From JAJFUV01 sp964561215 (GTDB lineage: Bacteria; Acidobacteriota; Terriglobia; Bryobacterales; Bryobacteraceae): a stretch of 64,000 bases of DNA. Location: positions 1 through 64,000 of the forward strand of contig CAZLOS010000002.1 in the NCBI GenBank assembly GCA_964561215.1, written 5' to 3'. Of the stretch, positions 35,502 through 44,080 are shown in pieces; positions within the stretch are counted from its first letter, which is position 1; every line of letters starts with the position of its first letter. The notes under the pieces were generated by a model. It saw nothing but the letters and a program-made list of their open reading frames with translations, made no database searches and had not been told where the DNA came from. The position numbers and the translations under genes were made by a program.

Positions 35502-36868
35502 GTCCTGCGCCAGGCGGCCAGTTCCTGCATCAGGTGGTCGCGCACGGTGGAGTATTGGGGATTATGGAAGCCGTTGACCTTTTCGCGCGGGTCCGCCTTG
35601 AGGTCGTAAAACTCGTTCGGCCCTTTCCCTTGATTGCGCACGATGACCTTGAACCGGTCGTCTCGCGCCATCTCGGTATTGCGGAAGTGGCCGAAGACCA
35701 AATTCTTCCACTTATGCTTCTTGGGCATCGGACGGCCCATGAGCAGGTTCGCGTAACTCCGCCCGGGTAGATTGCGTTGCGGCACCGGGGCGCCTGAGAA
35801 CTCGCACAGGGTGGGGAACACGTCGGCGAAGCTGACCAGTTCGGGCCTTGCCGCTTCCACCGGGAACTTGCCCGGCCAGTTCCAGATCATCGGCGTCGCC
35901 ATCACTTCCTCGTACATGTTGATGGGGTCCGAAGCCAGGCCCTTGCTCCAAAGGCCATGCCGCCCGAGCAGAAAACCGTTGTCGCCCGTGAAGATGATCA
36001 GCGTGTTGTCCCACAACCCGCGCTGTTTCAGTTTGGCGATGAGCGGCGGCAGTTGATCGTCGAGCGCGGTAACCGAAGCCGCGCACTTGCGGATATTGCC
36101 CACCGTGTCCTTCAGCAGATCCTTCTCACGAAGCGCGTTGGGTGCCGCGGGTTCCCAACCGAAAGTTGAGAAGTCCGTCCTGGCGTACATTTCGTAATAC
36201 TTCGCCGGATGCCCGTCGTAAGGTACGTGCGGATTGAAGTGGCTGACGGTGAGGAAGAAGGGTTTGTCCTTGCTCTGCCGGTCGATGAATTCACAAGCTT
36301 TGCCGGTGATCAGGTCGGCGAGGTAACCCTTTTCCTGGACCCGCTCGCCGTTAAGATACATGGCCGGATCCTGGTATCGGCTCGATCCGCCGCCCATGGT
36401 GTAGCTGAACTCGTAACCGTGGCCCGGCTTCTCGTCGCCGCCCATGTGCCACTTGCCGGTGTAACCGCAGCGATAGCCTGCGCCGGCAAGCGCGTCCGAG
36501 ATCATGACCTCGCTGGCGAAGGAAGCCGGTGGCGCCGCCTGACCCTGTGGGGGTTGCGCGATGGGATTCGGCGTCAAAAAATCGTGGATGCCGTGCTGGC
36601 GCGGCGTGCGCCCGGTGAACAGCGTGGCACGGCTGGCCGAGCAGACCGGCGTAACCACGAAGTTGTTCATCAAACGAACCCCTCCACGCGCCAGCACATC
36701 GATGTTCGGCGTCTTGATTTCCTTGTTTCCGTAACAGCCGAGCATCCAGGCGGCCAGGTCGTCGGCGACTACCAGGACGATGTTGGGCCTGAGTGCGGGA
36801 GGCTGTTTCTTGGCGGCCAAGGCGGGCGCGATGCTGCTGCACAGAAAATGACGGCGAGATAGCGACAC
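35492..36868 (-). CDS. Exported sulfatase (alkaline phosphatase superfamily, Cys-type formylglycine motif)
   Basis: A 458-residue type I sulfatase. The N-terminus is Tat-like (MSLSRRHFLCSSIAPALAA). Metal ligands D36-D37 (VLVVADDLAAWMLGCYGN), formylglycine motif C76-S-A-S-R80 followed by ATLFTGR, YTGKWHMGG, FFLTVSHFNPHVPYDGHP and the second metal site NTLIIFTGDNGFLLGRHGLWSKG are all present. Sequence fits arylsulfatase/heparan-type enzymes of environmental bacteria. It needs a Cys-to-formylglycine maturase. No FGE or anSME gene is adjacent. The gene ends within the SpoU gene's 3' end on the other strand and lies 57 bases behind the HTH-PD40 gene. Confidence 0.93.
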   Translation of the reverse strand: MSLSRRHFLCSSIAPALAAKKQPPALRPNIVLVVADDLAAWMLGCYGNKEIKTPNIDVLARGGVRLMNNFVVTPVCSASRATLFTGRTPRQHGIHDFLTPNPIAQPPQGQAAPPASFASEVMISDALAGAGYRCGYTGKWHMGGDEKPGHGYEFSYTMGGGSSRYQDPAMYLNGERVQEKGYLADLITGKACEFIDRQSKDKPFFLTVSHFNPHVPYDGHPAKYYEMYARTDFSTFGWEPAAPNALREKDLLKDTVGNIRKCAASVTALDDQLPPLIAKLKQRGLWDNTLIIFTGDNGFLLGRHGLWSKGLASDPINMYEEVMATPMIWNWPGKFPVEAARPELVSFADVFPTLCEFSGAPVPQRNLPGRSYANLLMGRPMPKKHKWKNLVFGHFRNTEMARDDRFKVIVRNQGKGPNEFYDLKADPREKVNGFHNPQYSTVRDHLMQELAAWRRTYA

Positions 36869-36925
36869 GTCGAACTCCTAGTAATAGTGGGCCGAAATTC
36901 TGAATATACCGCGAATCGGGCGACT

Positions 36926-38968
36926 CTAGGAAAAGTCCTCCGCCAGCATCAGGTCGCTGCCCATTTCGTCCACTTCGGCGAACACGACGGTGCGGCCGTC
37001 TTCCGATGCCGTGATGGGGCCATAGACGTAGGTCGGCATGGTCACGATGCGCTTCGACTCGGCGCTTGCGTATGGCCTGAAGTACAGCGTCATCGTGCGG
37101 TAGTCGTCCGAGGCCGAGAAGTAATAAACGCCCTGGCGGCAGAGCGCCAGGCCACCTCTCAGGTCCACGCCTGCCACCTGCGTTTCCTCGCCGCCGCCGG
37201 ACGGCACCCTCCACAGCGAAGACGGGCTGCTGCCGAAGTAAACGTGCTTGCCGTCCGGGGTCTCGAATCCGTGTGTCTCGGCGGGTATCCGCGAAATCTG
37301 CAAGGGCGGCTCCTTGGAGTCGGCCTGAACGGGCACTTTCCATAGGGCGCTTTTGCCCGACTTGTCCGAGACCATGTAGACATGCTGTCCGTTGCGCGAC
37401 CACGTCGGCATGCTCTCGTGTTTTCCTCCCGCGGTGATGCGGCGCTGCGGGCCGCCGGCGGCCGAAACGATTCGCACTTCGCTGTCGTTCTTGTGGATCG
37501 ATGAGAAGACGATGAATTCGCCCGAGGGCGACCAGGTTGGGGCCGTCGACCTCCTGTCCCCGGAAGTCGTAAGCTGAACCGGATTTGACCCGTCGCTCTC
37601 CGCGGTCCACAGTTCAGCCGAACCGGACCGGTCCGAACAGAAGGCGATCTTGTCGCCTTTCGGAGAGAGCGCCGGAGCGAACTCACGGCGTGTCGAGACA
37701 ATCAGCTTTGTGGGACTGCCCCCCGCCCCGCCGGCCGCATCCAGTTTGAGCTGCCAGATGTTGGTGTCGAACTGTTCGCGGCTGAACGCCATGCGGTCTC
37801 CCTTCGGCGAGACGCTCACGCTCTGGACATCTTCGCCGGCCAGCGATAGGCGGTGCGGCCCGCCGTTTCGACCGCTGGCGGCGATGCGGTACAGCCCGCG
37901 GCCTTGCCAGGCGTCTCCCGAAGTGAACACAATCTCCTTGCCGCCGGCGAGCCACACCGGGCTGTTGGCGAAGCGTTCGTCGAAGGTCAGCCGCCTGGGC
38001 TCGCTGACCGTGTGGAAATCGTCCCTGATCCACGCCGTATAAACGTCGCACGTGCTGGTGCCCGTGCAGCGCAGGAACGCCAGGCGGCCGCCGTCCGGCG
38101 ATATGGATGGCGCCACGTCCCGTCCCCACTTGCCCTGCGGCGCCAGCAGCCACCGCTTTTCACCCGTTTCGAGCGACACCGAGGCCAGCGTCCCCTTGCC
38201 GTACTGCGTACCCTGTCCACCCACCAGGATCTGCTTCGAATCCGGCGTCCAGGTGAGCAGCGGCACATGCAGCGTGCGAGGGAAGTACTCCATCATGATG
38301 TCGGCCAGCTTCCGCTCGGTGCCGCCCATCGGCGGAATCACATACAGTGCGTCCATCACACCCACCGGCGACAGGCGCACGAAGGCGATCCAGCGCCCGT
38401 CGGGCGACCAGGCCGGTGAAATGTCCTCGGCCGGCGAACTGGTCAGGCGCACCGGGCTGGCCGGCCCGATCATCTTCACGTAGATATCGAAGTTGTCAAG
38501 CTTCTCACCGTTCCAGGTGAAGGCGACTTGATTGCCGTCCGGCGAAATGGACGGATAGACTTCCAGCCCTGGTGAGGCCGTCAACGGGACTACGCGCGCT
38601 CCGCTGATGGTGGATGGGCCGGTCGGCCACAACCAGGCGGCCATGGCGACGGCCAGCGCGATTCCTGCAACGATAGCCGGCCAGAGCAAGCGCCGCCGCC
38701 CGGCCGGCTTGGCCTCGGTCACCCGGCCGCTGGTTTCCAACCGTTCTCCGCGGCTTTGCCACCACGCATCCAGCTCCTCTTTGTAAGCGAAAACCGATCC
38801 CTGTTTCTGATGCGTCAGGCGATGGACCGGCAGTCCTTCTTCGCGCTCCCACCGCTGGACCGTGCGCTCGCCGCGGTTCAGGTAAGAGGCGATTTCCTTC
38901 CACGAGTCCAGCCGGTCTCTCGGAACAAGCTGCGGGCCCGGCATTACGGTACGTGCTGATCCACCCAT
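36926..38968 (-). CDS. Membrane-bound HTH protein with PD40/TolB-like beta-propeller repeats
   Basis: The ATG at 38968 with AGGAG 8 bases upstream gives 680 residues. Residues 19-70 form an excisionase/MerR-like winged HTH (DSWKEIASYLNRGERTVQRWE ... GSVFAYKEELDAWWQ). A single membrane helix follows (LLWPAIVAGIALAVAMAAWLW, about 94-115). The remaining ~560 residues are PD40 (TolB-like) repeats, with SPDGNQVAFTW, SPDGRWIAFVR, SPKGDRMAFSR, SPKGDKIAFCS, SPSGEFIVFSS and TPDGKHVYFGS. The layout places a DNA-binding domain inside and a propeller outside, suggesting one-component transmembrane signalling as in CadC/ToxR-type proteins (inference). Known as an acidobacterial expansion; targets unknown. 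Neighbours are a sulfatase downstream and a large hydrolase upstream. Confidence 0.85.
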   Translation of the reverse strand: MGGSARTVMPGPQLVPRDRLDSWKEIASYLNRGERTVQRWEREEGLPVHRLTHQKQGSVFAYKEELDAWWQSRGERLETSGRVTEAKPAGRRRLLWPAIVAGIALAVAMAAWLWPTGPSTISGARVVPLTASPGLEVYPSISPDGNQVAFTWNGEKLDNFDIYVKMIGPASPVRLTSSPAEDISPAWSPDGRWIAFVRLSPVGVMDALYVIPPMGGTERKLADIMMEYFPRTLHVPLLTWTPDSKQILVGGQGTQYGKGTLASVSLETGEKRWLLAPQGKWGRDVAPSISPDGGRLAFLRCTGTSTCDVYTAWIRDDFHTVSEPRRLTFDERFANSPVWLAGGKEIVFTSGDAWQGRGLYRIAASGRNGGPHRLSLAGEDVQSVSVSPKGDRMAFSREQFDTNIWQLKLDAAGGAGGSPTKLIVSTRREFAPALSPKGDKIAFCSDRSGSAELWTAESDGSNPVQLTTSGDRRSTAPTWSPSGEFIVFSSIHKNDSEVRIVSAAGGPQRRITAGGKHESMPTWSRNGQHVYMVSDKSGKSALWKVPVQADSKEPPLQISRIPAETHGFETPDGKHVYFGSSPSSLWRVPSGGGEETQVAGVDLRGGLALCRQGVYYFSASDDYRTMTLYFRPYASAESKRIVTMPTYVYGPITASEDGRTVVFAEVDEMGSDLMLAEDFS

Positions 38969-39099
38969 GGACTTCTCTCCTAATCTCCCATCAAATACTG
39001 GACGTTGAACGCGCGCGAAAGTTCCGGCAAACACGAGCTTTCTCCGGCCTCGTCCCCGCCAAAACACGCCAGAGTACGCCGGGCGGTCCCGGTGGATGC

Positions 39100-41220
39100 C
39101 TACTGCCAGTTTAGCGACTCGGTGAGCATGTCGGGAGCTTCGAAAAGATCCTTGCCGAACAGCACTTTCAGCAACGCGTTTGCATCGGGGATCTGCGTGC
39201 CGTCGGAGCCGAAGAAACCGGCGATCTGCGACTGTGCCGCGCTGGCGACTGCCAGGCCAGGCAGGGAAAACTGCAATCCGCCTGAATCGAGATCGAGGAA
39301 CCCGGCCAGGAACGGGTGAGGATTCAGGGGCAGGGCGCTGGCGACTGCCCGGGCCAGGTCGTGGCGGTAGTACTGGGCGCTCTTCTGCATGTTGGCCGCG
39401 CGGATGAGCGCCGTCGAGGCCGGGTTTGGCACGCTACGGTCGCCTTTCGCGAACTGCCAGAGGACTCTTTTGATGGGCATGCCCGGCAGCGTGGACCATG
39501 CCAGGTGCGAGGCGTAGCTGAGGGGATCCGCCGTCGCCTGCAGCCATTCCATCCGCTCGAAGAAGTTTTGCAGTTCGCAGCCCATCCATACCTGGTTAAT
39601 CTTTGCGGGCTGGTAGCGCAGCGCGTAGTTGTCGTCGAAGTCGTTGCCCAGGTTGAGAAGATACGGGTGCTTCGCGGCCAGGAACGCCTTGATGTACGGG
39701 TGATAGCCTTCGCTCCACCGCGCCACATCCACGATGGAGCCGCCGCCCACGTTCAGCGTCGCCGCGCGTATATCCGGTTCGACGGCGTTCAGGATGGTGC
39801 CGTAAATAGAGCCCAGCGACTGGCCCACGTAGTAGATGCGGCTGCCGTCCAGGTCCACTACGCCATCACCATCCATGTCCAGGCCGGCGCGGATGGCGCG
39901 CACGAACTGCATCAGGTCCACGGTGGTTTGCCGGAAGCAGTCGCGGAACGCGATGGGCGCCGGATCGAAAACCAGGCAGCCTTCGCTGGCTTCGATGCGG
40001 CCGTCCCCGTTGAGGTCCACTCCGCGACCGCCCGCCGGTAGCTCCGTTACTGTGCTGCCCGCCTCGGTGACGCGCAGCGTCCCGTTAGCACCGTAGCCGT
40101 GCCCCACGGCATTGATAGCCGCGACGGCGAAGCCGGCCCGCGCCAGCGTTCCCGCGACCGCGCTCGGACCGCCTAACTTGCTGTCGGTGAACCCGTGGCC
40201 GAAGATCACCACCGGGTACCCGCCGGTCGGCATCTTCGAATCCGGCAGGAAGACGTGGAAGAAGATTTCGCTCGACTCGGCGGGAAGCTCCACCTTCTTG
40301 GCCGTGGGCGGGGCGGAGATCGTCTGGAAATCGTTGAGGAACCGCGGCGACCGGAAGCTCCCGAAGGCGAGCTTGCCGATACCCTGGACCAGGGCGGGAG
40401 GCAGCGGGAAGGACAGATCCCGGAACGCGTTCGCTCCCGTGCCGGTCTGCTGGTGCCAGGTGAGCAAGGTGATGCGCGAAACGTCGAATACGCTTTTGGT
40501 CCCCGTGCGCTGAAAGCCAATTTGTGTTGCTTCCAGCCGCGGGCGGGCCTGTTCGAGCCACGTGGTTGCGCTCAGCGTTGTGAACAGAGACGCGCTCACC
40601 AGGCGGCGCCCTTTCCAGCGGTCCTGCATGGCGCCGAGTTGTGCGGCGAGCGTCGAGCAATACTCGCTCTGCGGCGCCGTGACGCAGGCGACGAAAGCGG
40701 GATCGGCCTCCACCGGAGTCCCGTTGAGGTCTTCTACGGCGTCGGTGACCACCAGCAGGTAGCGGCGGTGCTGATCAAGCACGACGTCCGGTTTGGCGTA
40801 GCCGATGTAAGTGGCTGGATCGTAAATGGGCTGGTTGATGGTGAGGACGTCGCCGGTCTTGCTGAGTCCGGCCTCTTCTTGCGTCAGATTATCCAGCGCT
40901 ACCAGGAACATTCCGGCGCTGAGAGTATACGGGTTGACGGGTGCGGAGAAGCGTGCGCTCATCCGCGGCGATGGATTGAAGCCGTCGAGTTGGTTGATCA
41001 GGCGCGTCAGGTTGCACTCGCCCTCGAGGATCGAGCAGTCCGGAAGCGGCAGGTTCACGCGCCGCCCCGTCTTCTGGTCCGGATCGGCGACGGTAAGCGC
41101 GTCGGTGGGAAACGGTCCAACCTCGGGACGCGACGGATCGAACAGCACCCTTACTCCAGCCAGAGCGGGCCACCATCCCAAAGCAAGAGAAGCGGCGAGC
41201 ACCCATCGAAATCCGCACAT
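39100..41220 (-). CDS. Large exported alpha/beta hydrolase with calcium-binding loops
   Basis: A 706-residue exported protein (signal MCGFRWVLAASLALGWWPALAG). The first ~300 residues resemble Ig-like N-terminal regions of bacterial lipases (FDPSRPEVGPFPTDALTVADP, SARFSAPVNPYTLSAGMFLV). A hydrolase fold starts near 335: PVVIFGHGFTDSK (oxyanion GHG), and the nucleophile elbow GQSLG with Ser468. Between them is a perfect EF-hand/dockerin-type loop, D402xN404xD406G...E413, and a second DxDxDG loop at 448-453. Asp and His of the triad are not certain; the HPHPF-like region near NPHPFLAGF is one candidate. Lipase or esterase activity is the best guess. It follows the BsuPI-domain gene by 22 bases. 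Confidence 0.8.
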   Translation of the reverse strand: MCGFRWVLAASLALGWWPALAGVRVLFDPSRPEVGPFPTDALTVADPDQKTGRRVNLPLPDCSILEGECNLTRLINQLDGFNPSPRMSARFSAPVNPYTLSAGMFLVALDNLTQEEAGLSKTGDVLTINQPIYDPATYIGYAKPDVVLDQHRRYLLVVTDAVEDLNGTPVEADPAFVACVTAPQSEYCSTLAAQLGAMQDRWKGRRLVSASLFTTLSATTWLEQARPRLEATQIGFQRTGTKSVFDVSRITLLTWHQQTGTGANAFRDLSFPLPPALVQGIGKLAFGSFRSPRFLNDFQTISAPPTAKKVELPAESSEIFFHVFLPDSKMPTGGYPVVIFGHGFTDSKLGGPSAVAGTLARAGFAVAAINAVGHGYGANGTLRVTEAGSTVTELPAGGRGVDLNGDGRIEASEGCLVFDPAPIAFRDCFRQTTVDLMQFVRAIRAGLDMDGDGVVDLDGSRIYYVGQSLGSIYGTILNAVEPDIRAATLNVGGGSIVDVARWSEGYHPYIKAFLAAKHPYLLNLGNDFDDNYALRYQPAKINQVWMGCELQNFFERMEWLQATADPLSYASHLAWSTLPGMPIKRVLWQFAKGDRSVPNPASTALIRAANMQKSAQYYRHDLARAVASALPLNPHPFLAGFLDLDSGGLQFSLPGLAVASAAQSQIAGFFGSDGTQIPDANALLKVLFGKDLFEAPDMLTESLNWQ

Positions 41221-41242
41221 AAAACAACTTTATCGCGGATTG

Positions 41243-42238
41243 TCAGTAAAGATGGCGGATCTTGAAGGCCACCGTGGCGGCGTAGGCCTTGGCTGGTGCA
41301 GTGGTGAGCCAGGCTTCGGCGGTGTAGTCGCCTTGCGGGAGAGGCTGTCCGGCCTTGTCCGCCAGACGCACTATGATCGGATAGACTTTCTCGCCCGGTC
41401 CGAAACTCTCCTGCCTGATGGCTTGCGTAAAAGCGCGGCCGTCCGACCAACGGTACACCACGTGACCTTTCTCGTCGTTGATCACGAATTCGTAAGTCTG
41501 CCCGGAGCCGAACGTGAGTGTCAGCGGCTGGTCCTGCACCACTCGGAAGTGCAGGCGCGCGGTCATCACCGGGACGGGCGGTGGATTCCCCACGGGCGGC
41601 ATCAGGTTTGCCGAGTAAACCGCGCTGTCGAGCGAAAGCCCGAAAGCGACCTCCTTCTCGCTGATCGCCGTTATGCCGCCAAGCTTCGCATAAACCAGAT
41701 CCCACCGGCGCGGCCCGGCGATGGTAGTCTCCGCGCGGTGGATCATTCCCACCCAGGGCAGATACAGCTCGCGCTCCAACCCGGCATCAGCGCACACCGA
41801 TGCCGAGTAGCCAATCAGAAGAGCCCAATCGAACACGCCGACCGGCCCGGAGTACTTCTCGTTGCGCGAGGCCACCATGGCGGCTTTGTTGCACGGATTC
41901 ATGGCCGTCGGGTAAATGTCGCCCACGCGGCCGTTGAACGCAGCCAGGATCTTGTCGGTCTTCCCGGCGTCGTCCCACACCCACAGCGTTCCGCTATCGT
42001 CCATGCGGACCCACTGCCCGCCGCCAGACGTATTTCGCAGCAAGTAGTAGATGCGGTTTTCGATCCAGCCCCAGCGCGCGATCTCAAGCGTTTCGACCGA
42101 TGTTCCGGCGCCGCTGGTCCGGTAGACCCAGGTGTTACCCACCTGGAGAGGGAAGTAGTCGGGGTTGGCCCCGGCGAAGCACGCAACGGCCAGCCACAGC
42201 AATAGCAGGCTAACCGTAGAAGTTCTTGTTCCAGGCAT
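41243..42238 (-). CDS. Exported protein with C-terminal BsuPI domain
   Basis: A 331-residue protein with a signal peptide (TVSLLLLWLAVACFAGA). The N-terminal part starts DYFPLQVGNTWVYRTSG, a pattern of exported beta-rich lipoprotein-like domains. The C-terminal ~95 residues (MTARLHFRVVQDQPLTLTFGSGQTYEFVINDEKG, VVYRWSDGRAFTQAI, FGPGEKVYPI, LPQGDYTAEAWL) match the BsuPI domain, named for the intracellular proteinase inhibitor of Bacillus subtilis. In acidobacteria it is usually exported. Function is unknown; protease inhibition is only a family association. Its first 29 bases overlap the 3' end of the aldo/keto reductase gene. Confidence 0.8.
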   Translation of the reverse strand: MPGTRTSTVSLLLLWLAVACFAGANPDYFPLQVGNTWVYRTSGAGTSVETLEIARWGWIENRIYYLLRNTSGGGQWVRMDDSGTLWVWDDAGKTDKILAAFNGRVGDIYPTAMNPCNKAAMVASRNEKYSGPVGVFDWALLIGYSASVCADAGLERELYLPWVGMIHRAETTIAGPRRWDLVYAKLGGITAISEKEVAFGLSLDSAVYSANLMPPVGNPPPVPVMTARLHFRVVQDQPLTLTFGSGQTYEFVINDEKGHVVYRWSDGRAFTQAIRQESFGPGEKVYPIIVRLADKAGQPLPQGDYTAEAWLTTAPAKAYAATVAFKIRHLY

Positions 42239-43178
42239 GGCGTTCCAGCACCTTCAGAGTCTCCTCTGAAAGCGGTCCCCTATCCGATACCCTACAACTA
42301 CTTTCGGCGTTTTGCACATGTCTCATGCCGGGAATCACAGTGGAGACGGCGGGTTCGGAGAGGCAGAATTGCAGAGCGATTTCGGCCAGCGGTCCCGGCA
42401 CGCCTGCCAGGTCCCTGCGCAGGGCGGCGACGCGCTCCGCCACTTGTCGCTTGCGGTCCCCCCGGAAATAGAACCAGCGGAACTCGCCCTCGACGAACTT
42501 CGTGTCTTCGGTGATGGCGCCGGTCAGCGCGCCCTCGTCCAGCGGCACGCGCGCCAGCACGCCGATGTTGCGCGCGCGGCACAGCGGGAAGAGGTTCCGC
42601 CTGGGCGTCTGGTCGAAAATGTTGTAGATCACCTGCACCGTGTCGATAAGGCCGGTCTCGACCAACTCCAGCGCCGAATCCGGCTGGTGCTCGTTGATCG
42701 AAATACCCACTGCGCGCACCTTGCCGGACTTCTTCAGGTCCTCGAAGGCGCGCCGCCACTCCTCCCGCGCGATCCATTCGGGATTCCAGACGTGAAGCTG
42801 TTGAAGATCGATGGTGTCCAGCCCCAGGTGCTTCAGGCTCGTTTCGGTCGAGCGGACGATGTACTCGTAAGGGAACACCTGGTCGATGCCGATGCCGGGA
42901 TGCGCGGGCCACAGCAGGTTCTTGGGCGGGACCTTGGTGGCGACGAAAATGTTGTGCTTCATCTCGCGCACCACGCGGCCCACCAACTGCTCGCTGTGCC
43001 CGTCGCCGTAAGCCAGAGCCGTGTCTACAAAGTTCAATCCCAACTCGATGGCGCGGCGCAGGCTCCTCACCCCCTCATCGTCGTCGGTGCCGAGCCACTG
43101 CTTGCCGCCGATGCCCCAGGCGCCGAAGCCCACTTCGCTCACCTCAAAACCCGTCCTGCCGAGTTTCCGATATCGCAT
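42210..43178 (-). CDS. Aldo/keto reductase
   Basis: A 322-residue NADPH-dependent reductase of the AKR superfamily, starting at ATG 43178 (MRYRKLGRTGFEVSEVGFGAWGIGG). The tetrad is visible: Asp and Tyr in GLNFVDTALAYGDGHSEQLVG, Lys in IFVATKVPP and His in LQQLHVWNPEW. Later motifs are GKVRAVGISINEH, VQVIYNIFDQTPRR, GVLARVPLDEGALTG and AVSTVIPGMRHVQN. Similar to the L-glyceraldehyde 3-phosphate/oxidoreductase-like bacterial AKRs; substrate unknown. It is the first gene of a minus-strand run of five. Confidence 0.93.
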   Translation of the reverse strand: MRYRKLGRTGFEVSEVGFGAWGIGGKQWLGTDDDEGVRSLRRAIELGLNFVDTALAYGDGHSEQLVGRVVREMKHNIFVATKVPPKNLLWPAHPGIGIDQVFPYEYIVRSTETSLKHLGLDTIDLQQLHVWNPEWIAREEWRRAFEDLKKSGKVRAVGISINEHQPDSALELVETGLIDTVQVIYNIFDQTPRRNLFPLCRARNIGVLARVPLDEGALTGAITEDTKFVEGEFRWFYFRGDRKRQVAERVAALRRDLAGVPGPLAEIALQFCLSEPAVSTVIPGMRHVQNAESSCRVSDRGPLSEETLKVLERHAWNKNFYG

Positions 43179-43215
43179 GATGCTTCTATCATAGGAAAGT
43201 GCGGAGGTTCTGCTC

Positions 43216-44001
43216 GTGAGACCGTGGACCATTCTGTTATCGCTCCTGCTCGCTCTGGCGGCCTTCGCCGCCACCGCCCGCCTCTACCTGAAAGACGGCA
43301 CCTACCAGATTGTGCGCGAGTACAAGGTGGAAGGCGAACGCGTGCGCTACTACTCGAGCGAGCGCGGCGAGTGGGAGGAGATCCCGCTCGAAATGGTGGA
43401 CCTCAAACGCACCGAGAGCGAAATCAAGGAACGCGAGGCCTCCCGGAGCGCCGACGTCAAGGCCCTGGAGGCCGAGGACCGCGCGGAAAAAGCCGAACGC
43501 GCCGAGATCGCCCGCGTGCCCCAGGAAACAGGCGTCTACCTCGTCGAGGGGAAAGACCTCCGCGCGTTCAAGCAGGCGGAATCCAAAGTGGTGACAAACA
43601 AGGGCCGCTCCGTGCTCAAAGTCCTCAGCCCCGTGCCCGTGGTGGCGGGTAAAGCTACTGTCGAACTGGACGGAGCATCGTCCAGGAACAGGGTCATGCA
43701 GAACAAGCCGGAGTTTTACTTCCGCATGGCGTACAACGAGCGCCTCAAGCTGGTTCGCCTGGCCCCCAAGAAGGATGCCCGCGTGGTTCAGAAATGGAGC
43801 ATCATCCCTGTTTCAAAGGAGGTCGTCGAGGAGGAAGACGAGGTGCCCACCTTCAAACGGCAACTCGAAGAGGGGCTCTATAAGATCTGGCCCATCAACC
43901 CCCTGGCGCCCGGCGAATATGCGGTTGTCGAGTACACGGAAGGCCAGCGGAACATACAGGTCTGGGACTTTGCGTGCCAGCCGGCTGGAACCGGGAACTG
44001 A
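43216..44001 (+). CDS. Exported protein of unknown function
   Basis: From GTG 43216 (GGAGG 8 bases upstream) the product has 261 residues with a signal peptide (MRPWTILLSLLLALAAFAATA). It begins with LYLKDGTYQIVREYKVEGERVRYYSSERGEWEEIPLEMVDL, a motif common in acidobacterial exported proteins. A charged helical stretch follows (TESEIKEREASRSADVKALEAEDRAEKAERAE), then a beta-rich C-terminal domain (VYLVEGKDLRAFKQAESKVV, PEFYFRMAYNERLKLVRL, LAPGEYAVVEYTEG). No enzymatic motif is seen. Its 5' end is divergent from the aldo/keto reductase gene, 37 bases away. Confidence 0.78.
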   Translation: MRPWTILLSLLLALAAFAATARLYLKDGTYQIVREYKVEGERVRYYSSERGEWEEIPLEMVDLKRTESEIKEREASRSADVKALEAEDRAEKAERAEIARVPQETGVYLVEGKDLRAFKQAESKVVTNKGRSVLKVLSPVPVVAGKATVELDGASSRNRVMQNKPEFYFRMAYNERLKLVRLAPKKDARVVQKWSIIPVSKEVVEEEDEVPTFKRQLEEGLYKIWPINPLAPGEYAVVEYTEGQRNIQVWDFACQPAGTGN

Positions 44002-44022
44002 GCCGCGCCAAGCGACCGCAAC

Positions 44023-44052
44023 AAAAAAGGGGAGGCCGTTGCAGGCCTCCCC
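44023..44052 (-). terminator. Rho-independent terminator, minus strand
   Basis: On the minus strand GGGGAGGCC, a 6-base loop (TGCAAC) and GGCCTCCCC form a perfect 9-bp stem (44052-44029), followed by six T residues (44028-44023). It ends transcription of the decayed TonB-receptor gene, and its intactness shows that this transcription unit was once functional. Confidence 0.85.
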
Positions 44053-44080
44053 TTAACCGTTCTTGCCGGTTCGCGATCTG

